Shown here piece by piece: positions 51,367 to 61,382 of a DNA stretch of 64,000 nt. Source of the stretch: Syntrophomonas sp. (GTDB lineage Bacteria; Bacillota; Syntrophomonadia; Syntrophomonadales; Syntrophomonadaceae); the NCBI GenBank assembly GCA_016841425.1, contig JAENZE010000010.1, forward strand, positions 94,067-158,066. The letters are read 5' to 3'. Every line of letters starts with the position of its first letter. The stretch's first letter is position 1. The translations under genes were made by a program, and so were the position numbers. The notes under the pieces were generated by a model that was given only the letters and a program-made list of their open reading frames with translations, searched no databases and was not told where the DNA came from.

Positions 51367-51924
51367 ATGAAACTCGACATCAGGGGAAAAAATATAGAAG
51401 TCACCGATGCGCTTAAAGATTATACCACCAAGCGGCTTTCCAAGTTAGAAAAATACTTTGATGATGTGAAAGAGGCCCAGGTTGCCCTATCAGTGGACAG
51501 TGAAGGACACAAGGTAGAGGTTACCATTCCCATTAACGGCATGATTCTTCGAGGAGAAGAAGCTACCGACAACATGTACAGTTCAATAGATCTGGTAGAG
51601 GAAAAACTGGAGAAACAGATAAATAAATACCGAACCAAATTATATCGAAACACCAGGGGAGCAGGATTCAGGAAAAGCCTGCGGGAAGAAATCGAAAAAG
51701 AGATAAGAAACAAAGCAGAGCCAGCAGGTACCAACGATGCCTTTAACATTGTCAGGACCAAGAGGTTTGCTCTTAAACCTATGGATGAAGAGGAAGCTAT
51801 AATGCAGATGAATCTGCTGGGGCATGCATTCTTTGTCTTTTTTAATGCCAATACAGACGAAGTAAATGTGGTATATAAGAGAAAAGACTGTAACTATGGT
51901 CTGATTGAGCCACATTTTGACTAG
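51367..51924 (+). CDS. hpf: Long-form ribosome hibernation promoting factor
   Basis: Protein of 185 residues that pairs 70S ribosomes into inactive dimers. The N-terminal S30AE domain begins KLDIRGKNIEVTDALKDYTTKRL. The C-terminal dimerisation domain contains IVRTKRFALKPMDEEEAIMQM and ends with VVYKRKDCNYGLIEP. GGAAAGGAG precedes the ATG. Position before secA as in Bacillus. Confidence 0.96.
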   Translation: MKLDIRGKNIEVTDALKDYTTKRLSKLEKYFDDVKEAQVALSVDSEGHKVEVTIPINGMILRGEEATDNMYSSIDLVEEKLEKQINKYRTKLYRNTRGAGFRKSLREEIEKEIRNKAEPAGTNDAFNIVRTKRFALKPMDEEEAIMQMNLLGHAFFVFFNANTDEVNVVYKRKDCNYGLIEPHFD

Positions 51925-51977
51925 TTGAAGTACAGTTTAGAAAAGTGCTAATATAAAATTGATCTCTTGCTTGAGGA

Positions 51978-52005
51978 AAGGAGCCAAAAGGTTCCTTCTT
52001 TTTTT
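51978..52005 (+). terminator. Intrinsic terminator between hpf and secA
   Basis: AAGGAGCC and GGTTCCTT (one G-U pair) across AAAA, then CTTTTTTT. It makes a secA start before 52005 unlikely. Confidence 0.85.
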
Positions 52006-52023
52006 AATGAAAGGATGAAAGGT

Positions 52024-54513
52024 ATGTTAATAAGTTTTCTTAAGAATATCCTGGATGACAATGAGAAAGAAGTTAAACGCTATCGCAAGCGAGTAGAGGC
52101 CATTAATGAATTGGAACCGCAGTATGAAAAATTAAGCGAGGAAGAATTTCCGGCCCAAACAGAAGAATTCAGGCAAAGACTAAAGAATGGTGAATCATTA
52201 AACGATATATTACCAGAAGCCTTTGCAATGGTTCGGGAGGCTTCCCGGCGAACCCTGGGTATGAGGCATTTCGATGTCCAGTTGATTGGCGGAATGGTAC
52301 TCCATGATGGCCGAATCTCAGAAATGAAAACCGGAGAAGGTAAAACCCTGGTAGCCACCCTGCCGGCATATCTTAATGCCCTGGACGGTAAAGGCGTACA
52401 TATTGTTACGGTTAATGACTACCTGGCCAGCAGAGATGCGGAATGGATGAGGCCGATATATGAATACTGCGGACTTAAAGTTGGCCTGGTTATACACGGT
52501 ATGAACAGTCAGGAAAAAAAGGAAGCTTATGGCTGTGACATCACCTATGGAACCAATAATGAATATGGGTTCGATTATCTGAGAGATAATATGGCCGTCA
52601 GCCGTGAAAATATGGTGCAGGGACCGCTGCATTACGCCATCATAGACGAAGTTGACTCGATATTGATTGACGAGGCCCGTACTCCATTGATTATTTCCGG
52701 GGAAGGTGATAAGCCTACTAGTCTATATTATCAGATTGCCAAATTTGTGCCTCGCTTGAAGCATGAAGATGATTATATAGTCGATGAGAAAGCCCATGTA
52801 TCAACCCTTACCGAGGATGGAGTCAAGAAGGTAGAACAGTATTTTCATATAGATAATCTGTCAGAAAATATGGAACTAGCCCATCATATCAACCAGGGAC
52901 TTAAAGCCCATACCTTAATGAAAAGGGATCGTGATTACGTAGTAAAAGACGATCAAGTGATCATAGTAGATGAATTTACTGGAAGATTAATGTTCGGCAG
53001 GAGATATAGTGATGGTCTGCACCAGGCTATAGAAGCCAAAGAAGGGGTAAAGATTGAAAAGGAATCCCAGACCCTGGCCACCATTACCTTCCAGAATTAT
53101 TTCCGTATGTACGATAAGCTGTCAGGTATGACCGGTACGGCACTAACGGAAGAAGCTGAATTTAAAAAAATATACCATATGGATGTACTGGCAATTCCCA
53201 CCCATAGGCCTATGATAAGGGAAGACCACCCGGATATCATTTATCGTACAGAGATGGGGAAATTCCAGGCAGTAGTCAATGATATAGTTGAAAGACACAA
53301 GAAGCAGCAGCCGGTCCTGGTAGGCACTATTTCCATTGAAAAATCTGAACTGCTAAGTTCAATGCTGGCCAAAAGGGGAGTAGCGCATCAGGTGCTAAAT
53401 GCCAAATACCATGAAAAGGAAGCTCAGATTATTGCTCAGGCCGGACAAAAAGGTATGCTTACCATAGCAACGAATATGGCCGGTCGGGGGACCGACATTG
53501 TGCTGGGTGAAGGAGTAAAGGAGATTGGCGGCCTGTATATTCTGGGAACTGAAAGACATGAATCCAGGCGTATAGATAATCAGCTCAGGGGGCGTTCGGG
53601 TAGGCAGGGAGACAATGGAGAGTCCAGATTCTATGTATCTCTGGAAGATGACTTAATGAGGCTTTTCGGTGCTTCCACCATAGAAGGGGTAATGGACCGT
53701 CTGGGCATGGATGACGATATGCCCATTGAAAATAATATAATCAGCCGGGGCATAGAGAATGCTCAGAAAAAGGTAGAAAATCGAAATTTCAGCATCCGCA
53801 AAAATGTGCTTGAATATGATGATGTCATTAATCAGCAGCGGGGGGTCATATACGGAGAAAGGTATAAAGTACTGTTGGGAGAAGACCTGCAGGAAACAGT
53901 CAGCAGCATGATTGATGATGTTGTGGATGCGGTGGTAGATAATTTTGCAGGTGAGGCTAAGTATTCTGATGAATGGGACTTGCCGGGCATGATGACTTAT
54001 ATCGAGCAATCGATGATACCAACCCCTGACTTTGAAAGCCACGATTTATTAGGTATGACTGCTTCGGAAGCCAAAGAGTTCCTGGCTGACCGTACCCATG
54101 CCCTGTATGGGGCCCGGGAGCAGGAGTTGGGTTCCGAGGTAATGCGGCAGCTGGAGAAAGCTCTGCTGCTGAGGATTATAGATCAGAAGTGGATGGACCA
54201 TATCGATGCCATGGATCAGCTTAGGAATGGCATATCTCTGAGAGCTTACGGGCAAAAAGATCCTTTAATAGAATATAAGTTCGAAGCCTATGAGGCATTC
54301 CAGTCCATGATTTACAGTATTAAAGAAGATGTGGTTCGTTATATACTGCGGCTTAAGGTAGTGCAAAATCCAGAAGAAAGAAAAGTGACCACCAGTCAAA
54401 GTGAGGACACGATAAAGAAACCGGTGCGCAAAGACAAGAAAATAGGGCGTAATGAACCCTGTCCCTGCGGCAGCGGTAAGAAATACAAACATTGTTGTGG
54501 AAAAGGGGCTTAA
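52024..54513 (+). CDS. secA: Protein translocase ATPase SecA
   Basis: Motor of Sec protein export, 829 residues from ATG 52024. An in-frame TTG at 51967 lies before a terminator hairpin and is rejected. Features: Walker A in [16 protein letters not shown]-type [17 protein letters not shown], the preprotein-crosslinking domain, motifs of the second motor domain ([27 protein letters not shown]), helical scaffold, and the C-terminal zinc tail [19 protein letters not shown] that binds SecB or lipids. Confidence 0.97.
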   Translation: MLISFLKNILDDNEKEVKRYRKRVEAINELEPQYEKLSEEEFPAQTEEFRQRLKNGESLNDILPEAFAMVREASRRTLGMRHFDVQLIGGMVLHDGRISEMKTGEGKTLVATLPAYLNALDGKGVHIVTVNDYLASRDAEWMRPIYEYCGLKVGLVIHGMNSQEKKEAYGCDITYGTNNEYGFDYLRDNMAVSRENMVQGPLHYAIIDEVDSILIDEARTPLIISGEGDKPTSLYYQIAKFVPRLKHEDDYIVDEKAHVSTLTEDGVKKVEQYFHIDNLSENMELAHHINQGLKAHTLMKRDRDYVVKDDQVIIVDEFTGRLMFGRRYSDGLHQAIEAKEGVKIEKESQTLATITFQNYFRMYDKLSGMTGTALTEEAEFKKIYHMDVLAIPTHRPMIREDHPDIIYRTEMGKFQAVVNDIVERHKKQQPVLVGTISIEKSELLSSMLAKRGVAHQVLNAKYHEKEAQIIAQAGQKGMLTIATNMAGRGTDIVLGEGVKEIGGLYILGTERHESRRIDNQLRGRSGRQGDNGESRFYVSLEDDLMRLFGASTIEGVMDRLGMDDDMPIENNIISRGIENAQKKVENRNFSIRKNVLEYDDVINQQRGVIYGERYKVLLGEDLQETVSSMIDDVVDAVVDNFAGEAKYSDEWDLPGMMTYIEQSMIPTPDFESHDLLGMTASEAKEFLADRTHALYGAREQELGSEVMRQLEKALLLRIIDQKWMDHIDAMDQLRNGISLRAYGQKDPLIEYKFEAYEAFQSMIYSIKEDVVRYILRLKVVQNPEERKVTTSQSEDTIKKPVRKDKKIGRNEPCPCGSGKKYKHCCGKGA

Positions 54514-54516
54514 TGA

Positions 54517-55305
54517 ATGGATTTAGCGACTCTGATAGGACTGTTGATAGGTTTTGGCGGCCTGGTAGGCGGGTTCCTCCTGGAAGGTGGACACGCAGGC
54601 ATGCTGTGGGTGTATACTGCCTTCATCATCGTTATGGGCGGTACTATTGGAGCGACTGTAATCAGCTTCACCGGGGATGAACTGAGGACTATGGGTTTTT
54701 TCTTCAAACAGGTATTTGTTGATAAAAAGATAAACTATGCCGAAGTTTTAGAAATACTGGTAGATACTGCTGATAAAGCCCGGAGGGAAGGACTCCTAAG
54801 CCTGGAAAGCCAGCTGGCCAACATAGACAACGAATTTCTGGCTCGAGGACTGCAGCTGGTCATTGACGGAACTGACCCTGACCTGACTCGAACTATGCTG
54901 GAGATGGATATCGAGGCTCATGAAAAAAGGCAGAGCATCGGTCATGCTGTTTTTATGACTGCCGGCGGTTATGGTCCTACCATGGGTATTATTGGAACAG
55001 TAATGGGATTGGTGCACGTTTTGAGTAATATGGCAGAACCGGAGGAGCTAGCCGGCGCTATCGCGGTGGCATTCCTGGCCACCCTCTATGGAGTCTCCAG
55101 TGCCAATGTACTGTGGATTCCTTTTGCTACCAAATGCAAAATCAAAGGCGAGAAGGAAGTATTATTGATGGATCTGATATTGGAAGGGGTTCTTTCTATA
55201 CAGGCCGGGGAAAACCCGAGGGTTATAAGGGAGAAATTGCTTACTTTCGTACCAGCCGAATCCAAGAAAAAGGCACAGCAACCGGCAGCAGAAATGGAGA
55301 TGTAA
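54517..55305 (+). CDS. motA: Flagellar motor stator protein MotA
   Basis: Ion-channel half of the stator, 262 residues with four membrane helices (first two: TLIGLLIGFGGLVGGFLLEG and AGMLWVYTAFIIVMGG). The large cytoplasmic loop holds the charged residues that face the rotor (DLTRTMLEMDIEAHEKRQ). Third helix in PTMGIIGTVMGLVHVL. It follows secA by three bases, an insertion relative to the Bacillus order. Only four bases separate it from motB. Confidence 0.95.
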   Translation: MDLATLIGLLIGFGGLVGGFLLEGGHAGMLWVYTAFIIVMGGTIGATVISFTGDELRTMGFFFKQVFVDKKINYAEVLEILVDTADKARREGLLSLESQLANIDNEFLARGLQLVIDGTDPDLTRTMLEMDIEAHEKRQSIGHAVFMTAGGYGPTMGIIGTVMGLVHVLSNMAEPEELAGAIAVAFLATLYGVSSANVLWIPFATKCKIKGEKEVLLMDLILEGVLSIQAGENPRVIREKLLTFVPAESKKKAQQPAAEMEM

Positions 55306-55309
55306 CGGT

Positions 55310-56134
55310 ATGAGTCGTTCCAGGAGAAGGAAAAAGGCCGCCGAGGAAGAAGGCAATAATGAAAGATGGCTGATAACGTACTCCGACTTGATTACCCTCC
55401 TGATGGTATTCTTTGTCCTGATGTATTCAATGAGCCAGGTAGATATCGCCAAATATTCAGCTGTTGCCAATTCACTGAGCCTGGTTTTAACCGGGCAATC
55501 CATGAGCATGATGGAGGCACCGGGTCCCTCTATGGCAGAAGGCTTGTCCAGCAGTGACCAGGCAGCTGCCGCAGCCGCTGCCGCAGCTGCAATGGCTAAT
55601 CAGGCCCAGATGGAGGAAATCGAGGCTATCATCACCAAATTCATCGAAACTCGGGATAGTCAAATAAGCAGTTCGGGTTCCAACGATTCTGAAACTACCC
55701 GACTGAGTGAACAGATAATAATATATGAACAGGAACGAGGACTAGTGATCAGCTTTAAGGATGCACTGCTTTTTGGCAGTGGTTCTTCTGACCTCACTCC
55801 TGTAGCCCGGGAAATCATCAAAGAGGTTGGTAAACCCCTGGTAGGTATACCCAATTATATTCGGGTAGAAGGACATACTGACGATTTACCTATCAACACC
55901 AGTAAATTTCCTTCTAACTGGGAGCTATCGGTTATGAGAGCAACCAATGTAGTACACGTTTTAAGTGAGGCCAGCGGTATTTCTGCCGATCGCCTGGCGG
56001 CTATCGGCTACGGGGAAAACCGGCCCCTGGTGATTAACGATTCCGATAAACACCGGGCCATGAACCGCAGGGTAGATTTAGTGATTTTGAAAAAGAAATA
56101 CGATTATTTTGAACCACCTAGCATTGATACCTAA
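55310..56134 (+). CDS. motB: Flagellar motor stator protein MotB
   Basis: Peptidoglycan-anchoring half of the stator, 274 residues. One membrane helix with the essential proton-binding D26 (RWLITYSDLITLLMVFFVLM), then an Ala-rich stretch near 85 and a C-terminal OmpA-like domain (IRVEGHTDDLPINTSKFPSN, LSVMRATNVVHVL). There is no clear sodium-type signature. Confidence 0.95.
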   Translation: MSRSRRRKKAAEEEGNNERWLITYSDLITLLMVFFVLMYSMSQVDIAKYSAVANSLSLVLTGQSMSMMEAPGPSMAEGLSSSDQAAAAAAAAAAMANQAQMEEIEAIITKFIETRDSQISSSGSNDSETTRLSEQIIIYEQERGLVISFKDALLFGSGSSDLTPVAREIIKEVGKPLVGIPNYIRVEGHTDDLPINTSKFPSNWELSVMRATNVVHVLSEASGISADRLAAIGYGENRPLVINDSDKHRAMNRRVDLVILKKKYDYFEPPSIDT

Positions 56135-56560
56135 TGCGACAGGGGACGGTTCTCGATTTGTCGCACTTTATACTGTGAATGTAATTATCTTAAGCTTTAA
56201 GCTGATAGCCTCTTAAAACCCTAACAATTATACGGTACTTCTCCCCAAATTCCTCAGTATGCTTCGCATCTATTAGTTCTCCAGCCTATTCAGCTCAATT
56301 TATTTATAACTTTACTATATGTGTTAAATTAAGCTTTAACAGTTTCCGAGTTATATTTTTAAATATGATACAATTTACTAAGGGTGACTTTTCTTCATTA
56401 TGGCCAGGAATTATTCCATTTTATTAGTATTCTAAATAATAAATGCGACAAATCGAGAACCGTCCCCTGTCGCGTGGAACCGTCCCCTGTCGCGTGCTCT
56501 GTCGTGCTGCTGTCGAACTGCCGCAGGAAAGAACCGTCTCCTGTCACACTCTGCCGCATT
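56135..56560. repeat. Inverted pair of REP units around an AT-rich segment, with extra partial copies
   Basis: 56135-56165 and 56444-56474 are 31-base REP units in opposite orientation, matching at 30 positions (arms TGCGACA/TGTCGCA, core GGGGACGGTTCT, centre CGATT). The first starts directly after the motB stop. A partial copy follows (GGAACCGTCCCCTGTCGCG, 56477-56495) and a degenerate one near 56515-56557 (AGAACCGTCTCCTGTCAC). The AT-rich segment 56166-56443 and the stretch up to prfB contain no gene I can support. The pair could be a small non-autonomous element. Confidence 0.82.
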
Positions 56561-56769
56561 TGACAAAAATATCTACGGGTGCTACCTTAATACAGTAGAA
56601 ACGAAGTTTCGTGAGATTGTGGTGCTGGTACCCAGGGCAATTCAGCTTTCATTTGGCTGAGCTGCCGGGTATATTGTGCTTCTGCCCGGTAATAATTTAT
56701 GGTAAATTAATTAACATGATAGAGATAATATAAGATAATTAAGATTAAAGCAGATAGGAGGAGATGGCA

Positions 56770-57871
56770 TTGATAGAAGACCCCCGGAGCGTATGCTCAT
56801 ACATAATGAACCGTCTGCAGGAAATGAGGGCTTCTCTTTGACATCGATGGCAAAAAGGAGCAAATCGACTTATTACAGGAAAAAACGATAAAACCTGGTT
56901 TCTGGGATGACAACCAGCAGGCCCAGACTATACTGAAGGAAATAAGCGATTTACAGGATATCGTGAAGCAGTACCAGGACCTGTATAACAATATTGGATA
57001 TATTAAAGATATGCTGGAGATAGCAGAGGAAGAAAAAGAAGAAGAATTAATAAGCGAAACTATCAAAGAACTGGAAGAAGTACAGGAGAAATTTAAGGGA
57101 TTTGAGCTCCTGTTTTTATTTTCCGGAGATCACGATCATAATAATGCTATCGTATCACTTCATGCTGGTGCTGGCGGTACCGAAGCTCAAGATTGGGTTG
57201 AAATGCTTTTGCGTATGTATACCCGCTGGGCAGAAGCATCCGGTTATAAGGTTCAAATTATGGATCTTCTGGCGGGGGATGAAGCCGGTGTGAAAAGCGT
57301 AACCTTTCTGGTGACAGGTAATTACGCCTATGGAAAACTGAGATGTGAACAGGGAGTACACCGCTTGATAAGAATATCTCCCTTTGATTCGTCCGGTCGC
57401 AGACATACTTCCTTTGCATCTTTATCAGTTCTGCCGGACATCGATGATGAAGTAGAAATTGAAATAAATACTGAAGACCTGCGTATAGATACTTACCGTT
57501 CGGGTGGAGCTGGCGGACAGCATGTGAATAAAACTGATTCGGCAGTTCGCATAACCCATATTCCGAGCGGGATAGTAGTTCAGTGTCAAAATGAACGTTC
57601 CCAGCTTTCCAATCGGATGGCAGCAATGAAGATATTGACCGCGCGATTGTATGAATTAAAACAAAAAGAAATGGAGAGCAGCCTGGAAGGTTTAAAGGGT
57701 GAATATAAGGAGATTGCCTGGGGAAGTCAGATAAGGACTTATACCCTCAATCCTTTCAATTTAATCAAAGATCATCGTACCAATGTGGAGACAGGAAACG
57801 TACAGGCAGTACTGGATGGAGACCTGGATGATTATATCTATGCCTGTCTGATGCTAAAGAACAATCGGTAG
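56770..57871 (+). CDS. prfB: Peptide chain release factor 2 with programmed +1 frameshift
   Basis: Terminates translation at UGA and UAA. The first frame starts at TTG 56770 (eight bases after AGGAGG; an ATG at 56764 is too close) and runs 23 codons to CTT TGA C at 56836-56842. An upstream AGGG aids a +1 shift, after which GAC ATC GAT GGC continues the protein to 57871, 366 residues in total. Motifs: RISPFDSSGRRHTSF (SPF codon recognition) and SGGAGGQHVNKTDSAVR (catalytic GGQ). This is the classic autoregulatory arrangement: scarce RF2 promotes the shift. Confidence 0.96.
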
Positions 57872-57883
57872 AGGGAGGATAAC

Positions 57884-58711
57884 GTGAAAGTAATTAATGA
57901 CCAAGCGGTACAGCAGGTGGAAGAGAAAGCCCTGGCTATGAAGAGACATATCGTTACTATGCTCTGTGAAGCAGGTTCAGGTCACACTGGAGGCTCCTTA
58001 AGTGCGTCGGATATAGTCGCCTGCCTCTATTTCTGGGAGATGAATATCGATCCTGAGCATCCCAACTGGGAAGACCGGGATCGTTTCGTTCTGAGTAAAG
58101 GTCATGCAGCCCCGGTTTTATATGCAGCTCTAGCCGAGCGAGGTTATTTCTCGGTGGATAAGCTGATGAGCTTAAGAAAATTAGGCAGTCCTCTGCAGGG
58201 CCATCCGGACAAAAGAAAACTGCCCGGAGTGGAGGCTTCGACCGGCTCACTGGGTCAGGGAATTTCCTGGGCGGTGGGAATGGCTTTAGCTGGGAAGATG
58301 GATAAAAAGGATTATCGGGTGTATGCCATGGTTGGTGATGGGGAACTGGAAGAAGGAATGGTATGGGAAGCCAGCATGGCTGCTGCTCATTACAAATTGG
58401 ACAACCTGCTGGTTTTTGTAGATCATAACGGCCTGCAGATAGACGGCAGAATAACCGAGGTAATGTCGCCGGAGCCCATAACCGACAAGTTCAGAGCTTT
58501 TGGCTGGGAAGTTATGACGGTAGATGGACATGACAGCCGGGCGATAATGAAGGTGCTGAACAGCGCGAGAGATGTTAAGGGTAAGCCAGTGGCAATCGTG
58601 GCTGAAACTATCAAAGGCAAAGGCTGTTCCTTTATGGAAAACAGGGTGGAATGGCATGGAACTGCCCCTAATAGAGAAGAAAAAGAAAAAGCACTGGCGG
58701 AGCTCGTTTAG
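57884..58711 (+). CDS. Transketolase, N-terminal subunit
   Basis: First half of a split transketolase, 275 residues, GTG start behind GGGAGGA. It holds the thiamine diphosphate pyrophosphate-binding domain: MLCEAGSGHTGGSLSASDIV, HPDKRKLPGVEASTGSLGQG, and the GDG motif in VGDGELEEGMVWEASM. With its partner it links pentose and triose phosphates and supplies erythrose-4-phosphate for aromatic synthesis. Split versions are usual in Clostridia and archaea. Confidence 0.95.
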   Translation: MKVINDQAVQQVEEKALAMKRHIVTMLCEAGSGHTGGSLSASDIVACLYFWEMNIDPEHPNWEDRDRFVLSKGHAAPVLYAALAERGYFSVDKLMSLRKLGSPLQGHPDKRKLPGVEASTGSLGQGISWAVGMALAGKMDKKDYRVYAMVGDGELEEGMVWEASMAAAHYKLDNLLVFVDHNGLQIDGRITEVMSPEPITDKFRAFGWEVMTVDGHDSRAIMKVLNSARDVKGKPVAIVAETIKGKGCSFMENRVEWHGTAPNREEKEKALAELV

Positions 58712-58749
58712 AATAAACCGTGAGCAGGCATAGATAGGAGGAATACGCC

Positions 58750-59685
58750 TTGGAAAAGCAGGCAACCAGGGAAGCATATGGAAAGGCATTATTGGAATTA
58801 GGACGAGAGTACCAGGATATAGTAGTTTTGGATGCTGATCTTTCTAAATCGACCAAAACCGCAGAATTTGCGGGAATTTTCCCCGATAGATTTATTAATG
58901 CCGGTATAGCTGAACAGAATCTTATGGGCATGTCAGCCGGTCTGGCTGCAGCAGGAAAAGTAGTATTTGCCAGTACTTTTGCGGTATTTGCTGCTGGCCG
59001 GGCTTTTGAGCAGATAAGAAACTCAATAGCTTATGCTGAGCTTAATGTAAAAGTATGCGCTACCCATGCCGGTATTACTGTAGGTGAAGATGGAGGCTCC
59101 CATCAGTCAGTGGAGGATGTGGCATTAATGCGCAGCATACCGGGGATGTGCGTGGTAGTCCCTGCAGACGGGGCAAGTACCCGTCAGGTTTTACGGAAGC
59201 TTTATAAAAGAAGCGGTCCTGCTTATCTGCGCTTAGGCAGGTTGGCGGTGCCGAATATATATGATGATGATCTCCAACTGGAAATAGGCCGGGGCATTGA
59301 GCTCAAAGAAGGAAAAGATGCGACCATAATTGGCTGCGGCATAATGGTGGAAAAAGCTTTACAGGCCTCCTTGATATTGGCTGGCGAAGGGATCATGGTG
59401 TCTGTAGTTGATATGCATACTATTAAACCCCTGGATCAGGAACTGGTGATCAGGAAGGCAAAGGAAACCGGGGCTATACTTACTGTGGAAGAACACAGTA
59501 TTATTGGAGGCCTGGGCAGTGCGGTTTGTGAAGTGGTTAGTGAATACTGTCCAGTACCAGTACTGCGTCTGGGGATTGAAGATCAGTTCGGACAATCGGG
59601 AAGTCCAGATGAGTTATTACAACATTATGGTCTAAGTGTAGATAAAATAGCGCAAAAAGTCCGGAATTTACTAAAAATTTTATAA
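58750..59685 (+). CDS. Transketolase, C-terminal subunit
   Basis: Second half, 311 residues, carrying the pyrimidine-binding and C-terminal domains. Features: VVLDADLSKSTKTAEF, RFINAGIAEQNLMGMSAGLA with the essential glutamate, and TVEEHSIIGGLGSAV. TTG start behind TAGGAGGAA. Confidence 0.95.
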   Translation: MEKQATREAYGKALLELGREYQDIVVLDADLSKSTKTAEFAGIFPDRFINAGIAEQNLMGMSAGLAAAGKVVFASTFAVFAAGRAFEQIRNSIAYAELNVKVCATHAGITVGEDGGSHQSVEDVALMRSIPGMCVVVPADGASTRQVLRKLYKRSGPAYLRLGRLAVPNIYDDDLQLEIGRGIELKEGKDATIIGCGIMVEKALQASLILAGEGIMVSVVDMHTIKPLDQELVIRKAKETGAILTVEEHSIIGGLGSAVCEVVSEYCPVPVLRLGIEDQFGQSGSPDELLQHYGLSVDKIAQKVRNLLKIL

Positions 59686-59717
59686 AACTAAAAAAGGAAT
59701 TTTATATATTTTTGTAG

Positions 59718-59743
59718 AACCACCTTCTTGAGGTGGTTTTTTT
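59718..59743 (+). terminator. Intrinsic terminator between transketolase and ftsE
   Basis: AACCACCT and AGGTGGTT pair across TCTTG, followed by TTTTT. Confidence 0.9.
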
Positions 59744-59759
59744 ATTTGGAGGTTTGTAC

Positions 59760-60446
59760 ATGCTAGTTCAATTTTATAACGTCTCCAAAATTTATGCCAA
59801 TGGAGTAAAGGCGTTAGATGATGTTTCATTAAAGATAGATGGTGGAGAATTCGTTTTTCTCATGGGTCCCAGCGGTGCTGGCAAATCTACCATGATAAAG
59901 ATGCTGTATAGAGAGGAAATTCCCAGTCGAGGCCAGATTTTTGTTGCCTCCCGAAGCCTGGTACGTATGAAGAGAAGTGAAATTCCGGCCCTGCGCAGAA
60001 ACATCGGGGTCGTATTTCAAGATTTCAAATTATTAGAAAACAAGACCGTATATGAAAACGTGTCATTTGCCATGGAAGTTGTGGGAGCTAATTATCGGGA
60101 CATAAAAAGCCGGGTAGGCGAAGTCATCAAAATGGTAGGGCTGCACGGCAAAGAAAAGTCCTTTCCCAATGAACTCTCCGGCGGAGAGCAGCAGAGGGTG
60201 GGCATAGCCCGAGCCCTCACCAACAGACCCTTATTGTTGATCGCGGATGAGCCAACCGGCAACCTGGATATGCATACCGCTCAGGAGATTATGGAGCTTC
60301 TTTTTGATATAAATCGTAAAGGCACTACCGTGATAATGGCTACTCATGCCATGGAACTGGTAAAAGCCGCCCATAAAAGGGTTATCACCCTGGAGGGCGG
60401 AAGGGTCGATTCAGATATTAATCCGGGAGAATTCACATTATGTTAA
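59760..60446 (+). CDS. ftsE: Cell division ABC transporter ATPase FtsE
   Basis: ATPase of 228 residues from ATG 59760 behind GGAGG. Walker [13 protein letters not shown], signature [15 protein letters not shown], Walker [14 protein letters not shown]. Works with FtsX to drive peptidoglycan hydrolases at the division site. Overlaps ftsX by seven bases. Confidence 0.96.
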   Translation: MLVQFYNVSKIYANGVKALDDVSLKIDGGEFVFLMGPSGAGKSTMIKMLYREEIPSRGQIFVASRSLVRMKRSEIPALRRNIGVVFQDFKLLENKTVYENVSFAMEVVGANYRDIKSRVGEVIKMVGLHGKEKSFPNELSGGEQQRVGIARALTNRPLLLIADEPTGNLDMHTAQEIMELLFDINRKGTTVIMATHAMELVKAAHKRVITLEGGRVDSDINPGEFTLC

Positions 60447-61321
60447 GAAATATGGTTTATTTTTTTCGCGAAGCATTCAAATCAGTAGCCCGGAATCACC
60501 TGTTGAGCATTGCTACGGTAAGTACCATAACTATCTGCATCCTAATACTGGGTATGTCAGTCCTGATAACGCTTAATACCAGTACCTTCCTGGATAGCCT
60601 GGAATCGGATGTGGAAATAATGGCTTACCTGGAGCAAGAATTAGATAATGATGGGATTAAAACTGTGCAGGGTGAATTGGAAAGTTTATCTGGGATAGAA
60701 TCCATTACTTTCGTTTCCCGGGAACAAGCCCTGCGGGATATGCAGGAGACCCTGGGTAAGAAGGAATATGATTTGGAGAGTACGCTGGGGAAGAATCCTC
60801 TGCCGGACTCATTTGAAATTAAGGCTGCTGACCCACATGATGTACCAGACCTGGCTGTCGAAATAGAAAAAATAAATGGCATATATAAAGTTAACTATGG
60901 CAAAGGAGTAGTGGAACAGTTGTTTTCTACTGCCCGTTGGGTCAGAGTAGTCAGCCTGGTTTTCATTATTCTGTTGGGTTTAGGAGCAATATTCCTAATT
61001 GCTACTACTATTCGACTGGCGATATTCGCTCGGAGAAAAGAGATTTATCTGATGAAGCTGATTGGCTCCACCGACTGGTTTATACGCTGGCCGTTCTTCA
61101 TTGAGGGAATAGGACTGGGTGCTCTGGGGTCTCTGTTATCAATTATTATCCTTGCGAGTGCTTATGGTTCTTTATTAAGCAGGGTGGAAACTATTTTATT
61201 TATGCCTTTGGTCAGTGGAACCGATATATTAATAAACTTGTATTTATCCCTATTTGCTGCTGGAGCAGTGCTGGGTATTATAGGAACCGGTATTTCTATC
61301 AACAGGTTCCTGGACGTTTAA
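60440..61321 (+). CDS. ftsX: Cell division membrane protein FtsX
   Basis: Membrane partner of FtsE, 293 residues, four helices: the first at about 20-45 (LSIATVSTITICILILGMSV), the extracellular domain, and three at the C-terminal end (SLVFIILLGLGAIFLIATTI and following). In Bacillus it activates CwlO-type hydrolases; the EnvC-like protein encoded next is a probable target here. Confidence 0.95.
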   Translation: MLRNMVYFFREAFKSVARNHLLSIATVSTITICILILGMSVLITLNTSTFLDSLESDVEIMAYLEQELDNDGIKTVQGELESLSGIESITFVSREQALRDMQETLGKKEYDLESTLGKNPLPDSFEIKAADPHDVPDLAVEIEKINGIYKVNYGKGVVEQLFSTARWVRVVSLVFIILLGLGAIFLIATTIRLAIFARRKEIYLMKLIGSTDWFIRWPFFIEGIGLGALGSLLSIIILASAYGSLLSRVETILFMPLVSGTDILINLYLSLFAAGAVLGIIGTGISINRFLDV

Positions 61322-61382
61322 TATGGGAAGTTGTTATATCATCCTATAGGGGTGGTCAGGGAGAGAGAATAGGAGTGGTGGA

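Noticed and set aside
51967..52023. Earlier TTG start for SecA
   Set aside because: It precedes the hairpin-plus-T-run terminator at 51978-52005 and would add a non-conserved extension.
56570..56700. tRNA or riboswitch before prfB
   Set aside because: Some short complementary pieces (CCGGG with CCCGG) exist, but there is no cloverleaf and no recognised aptamer core.
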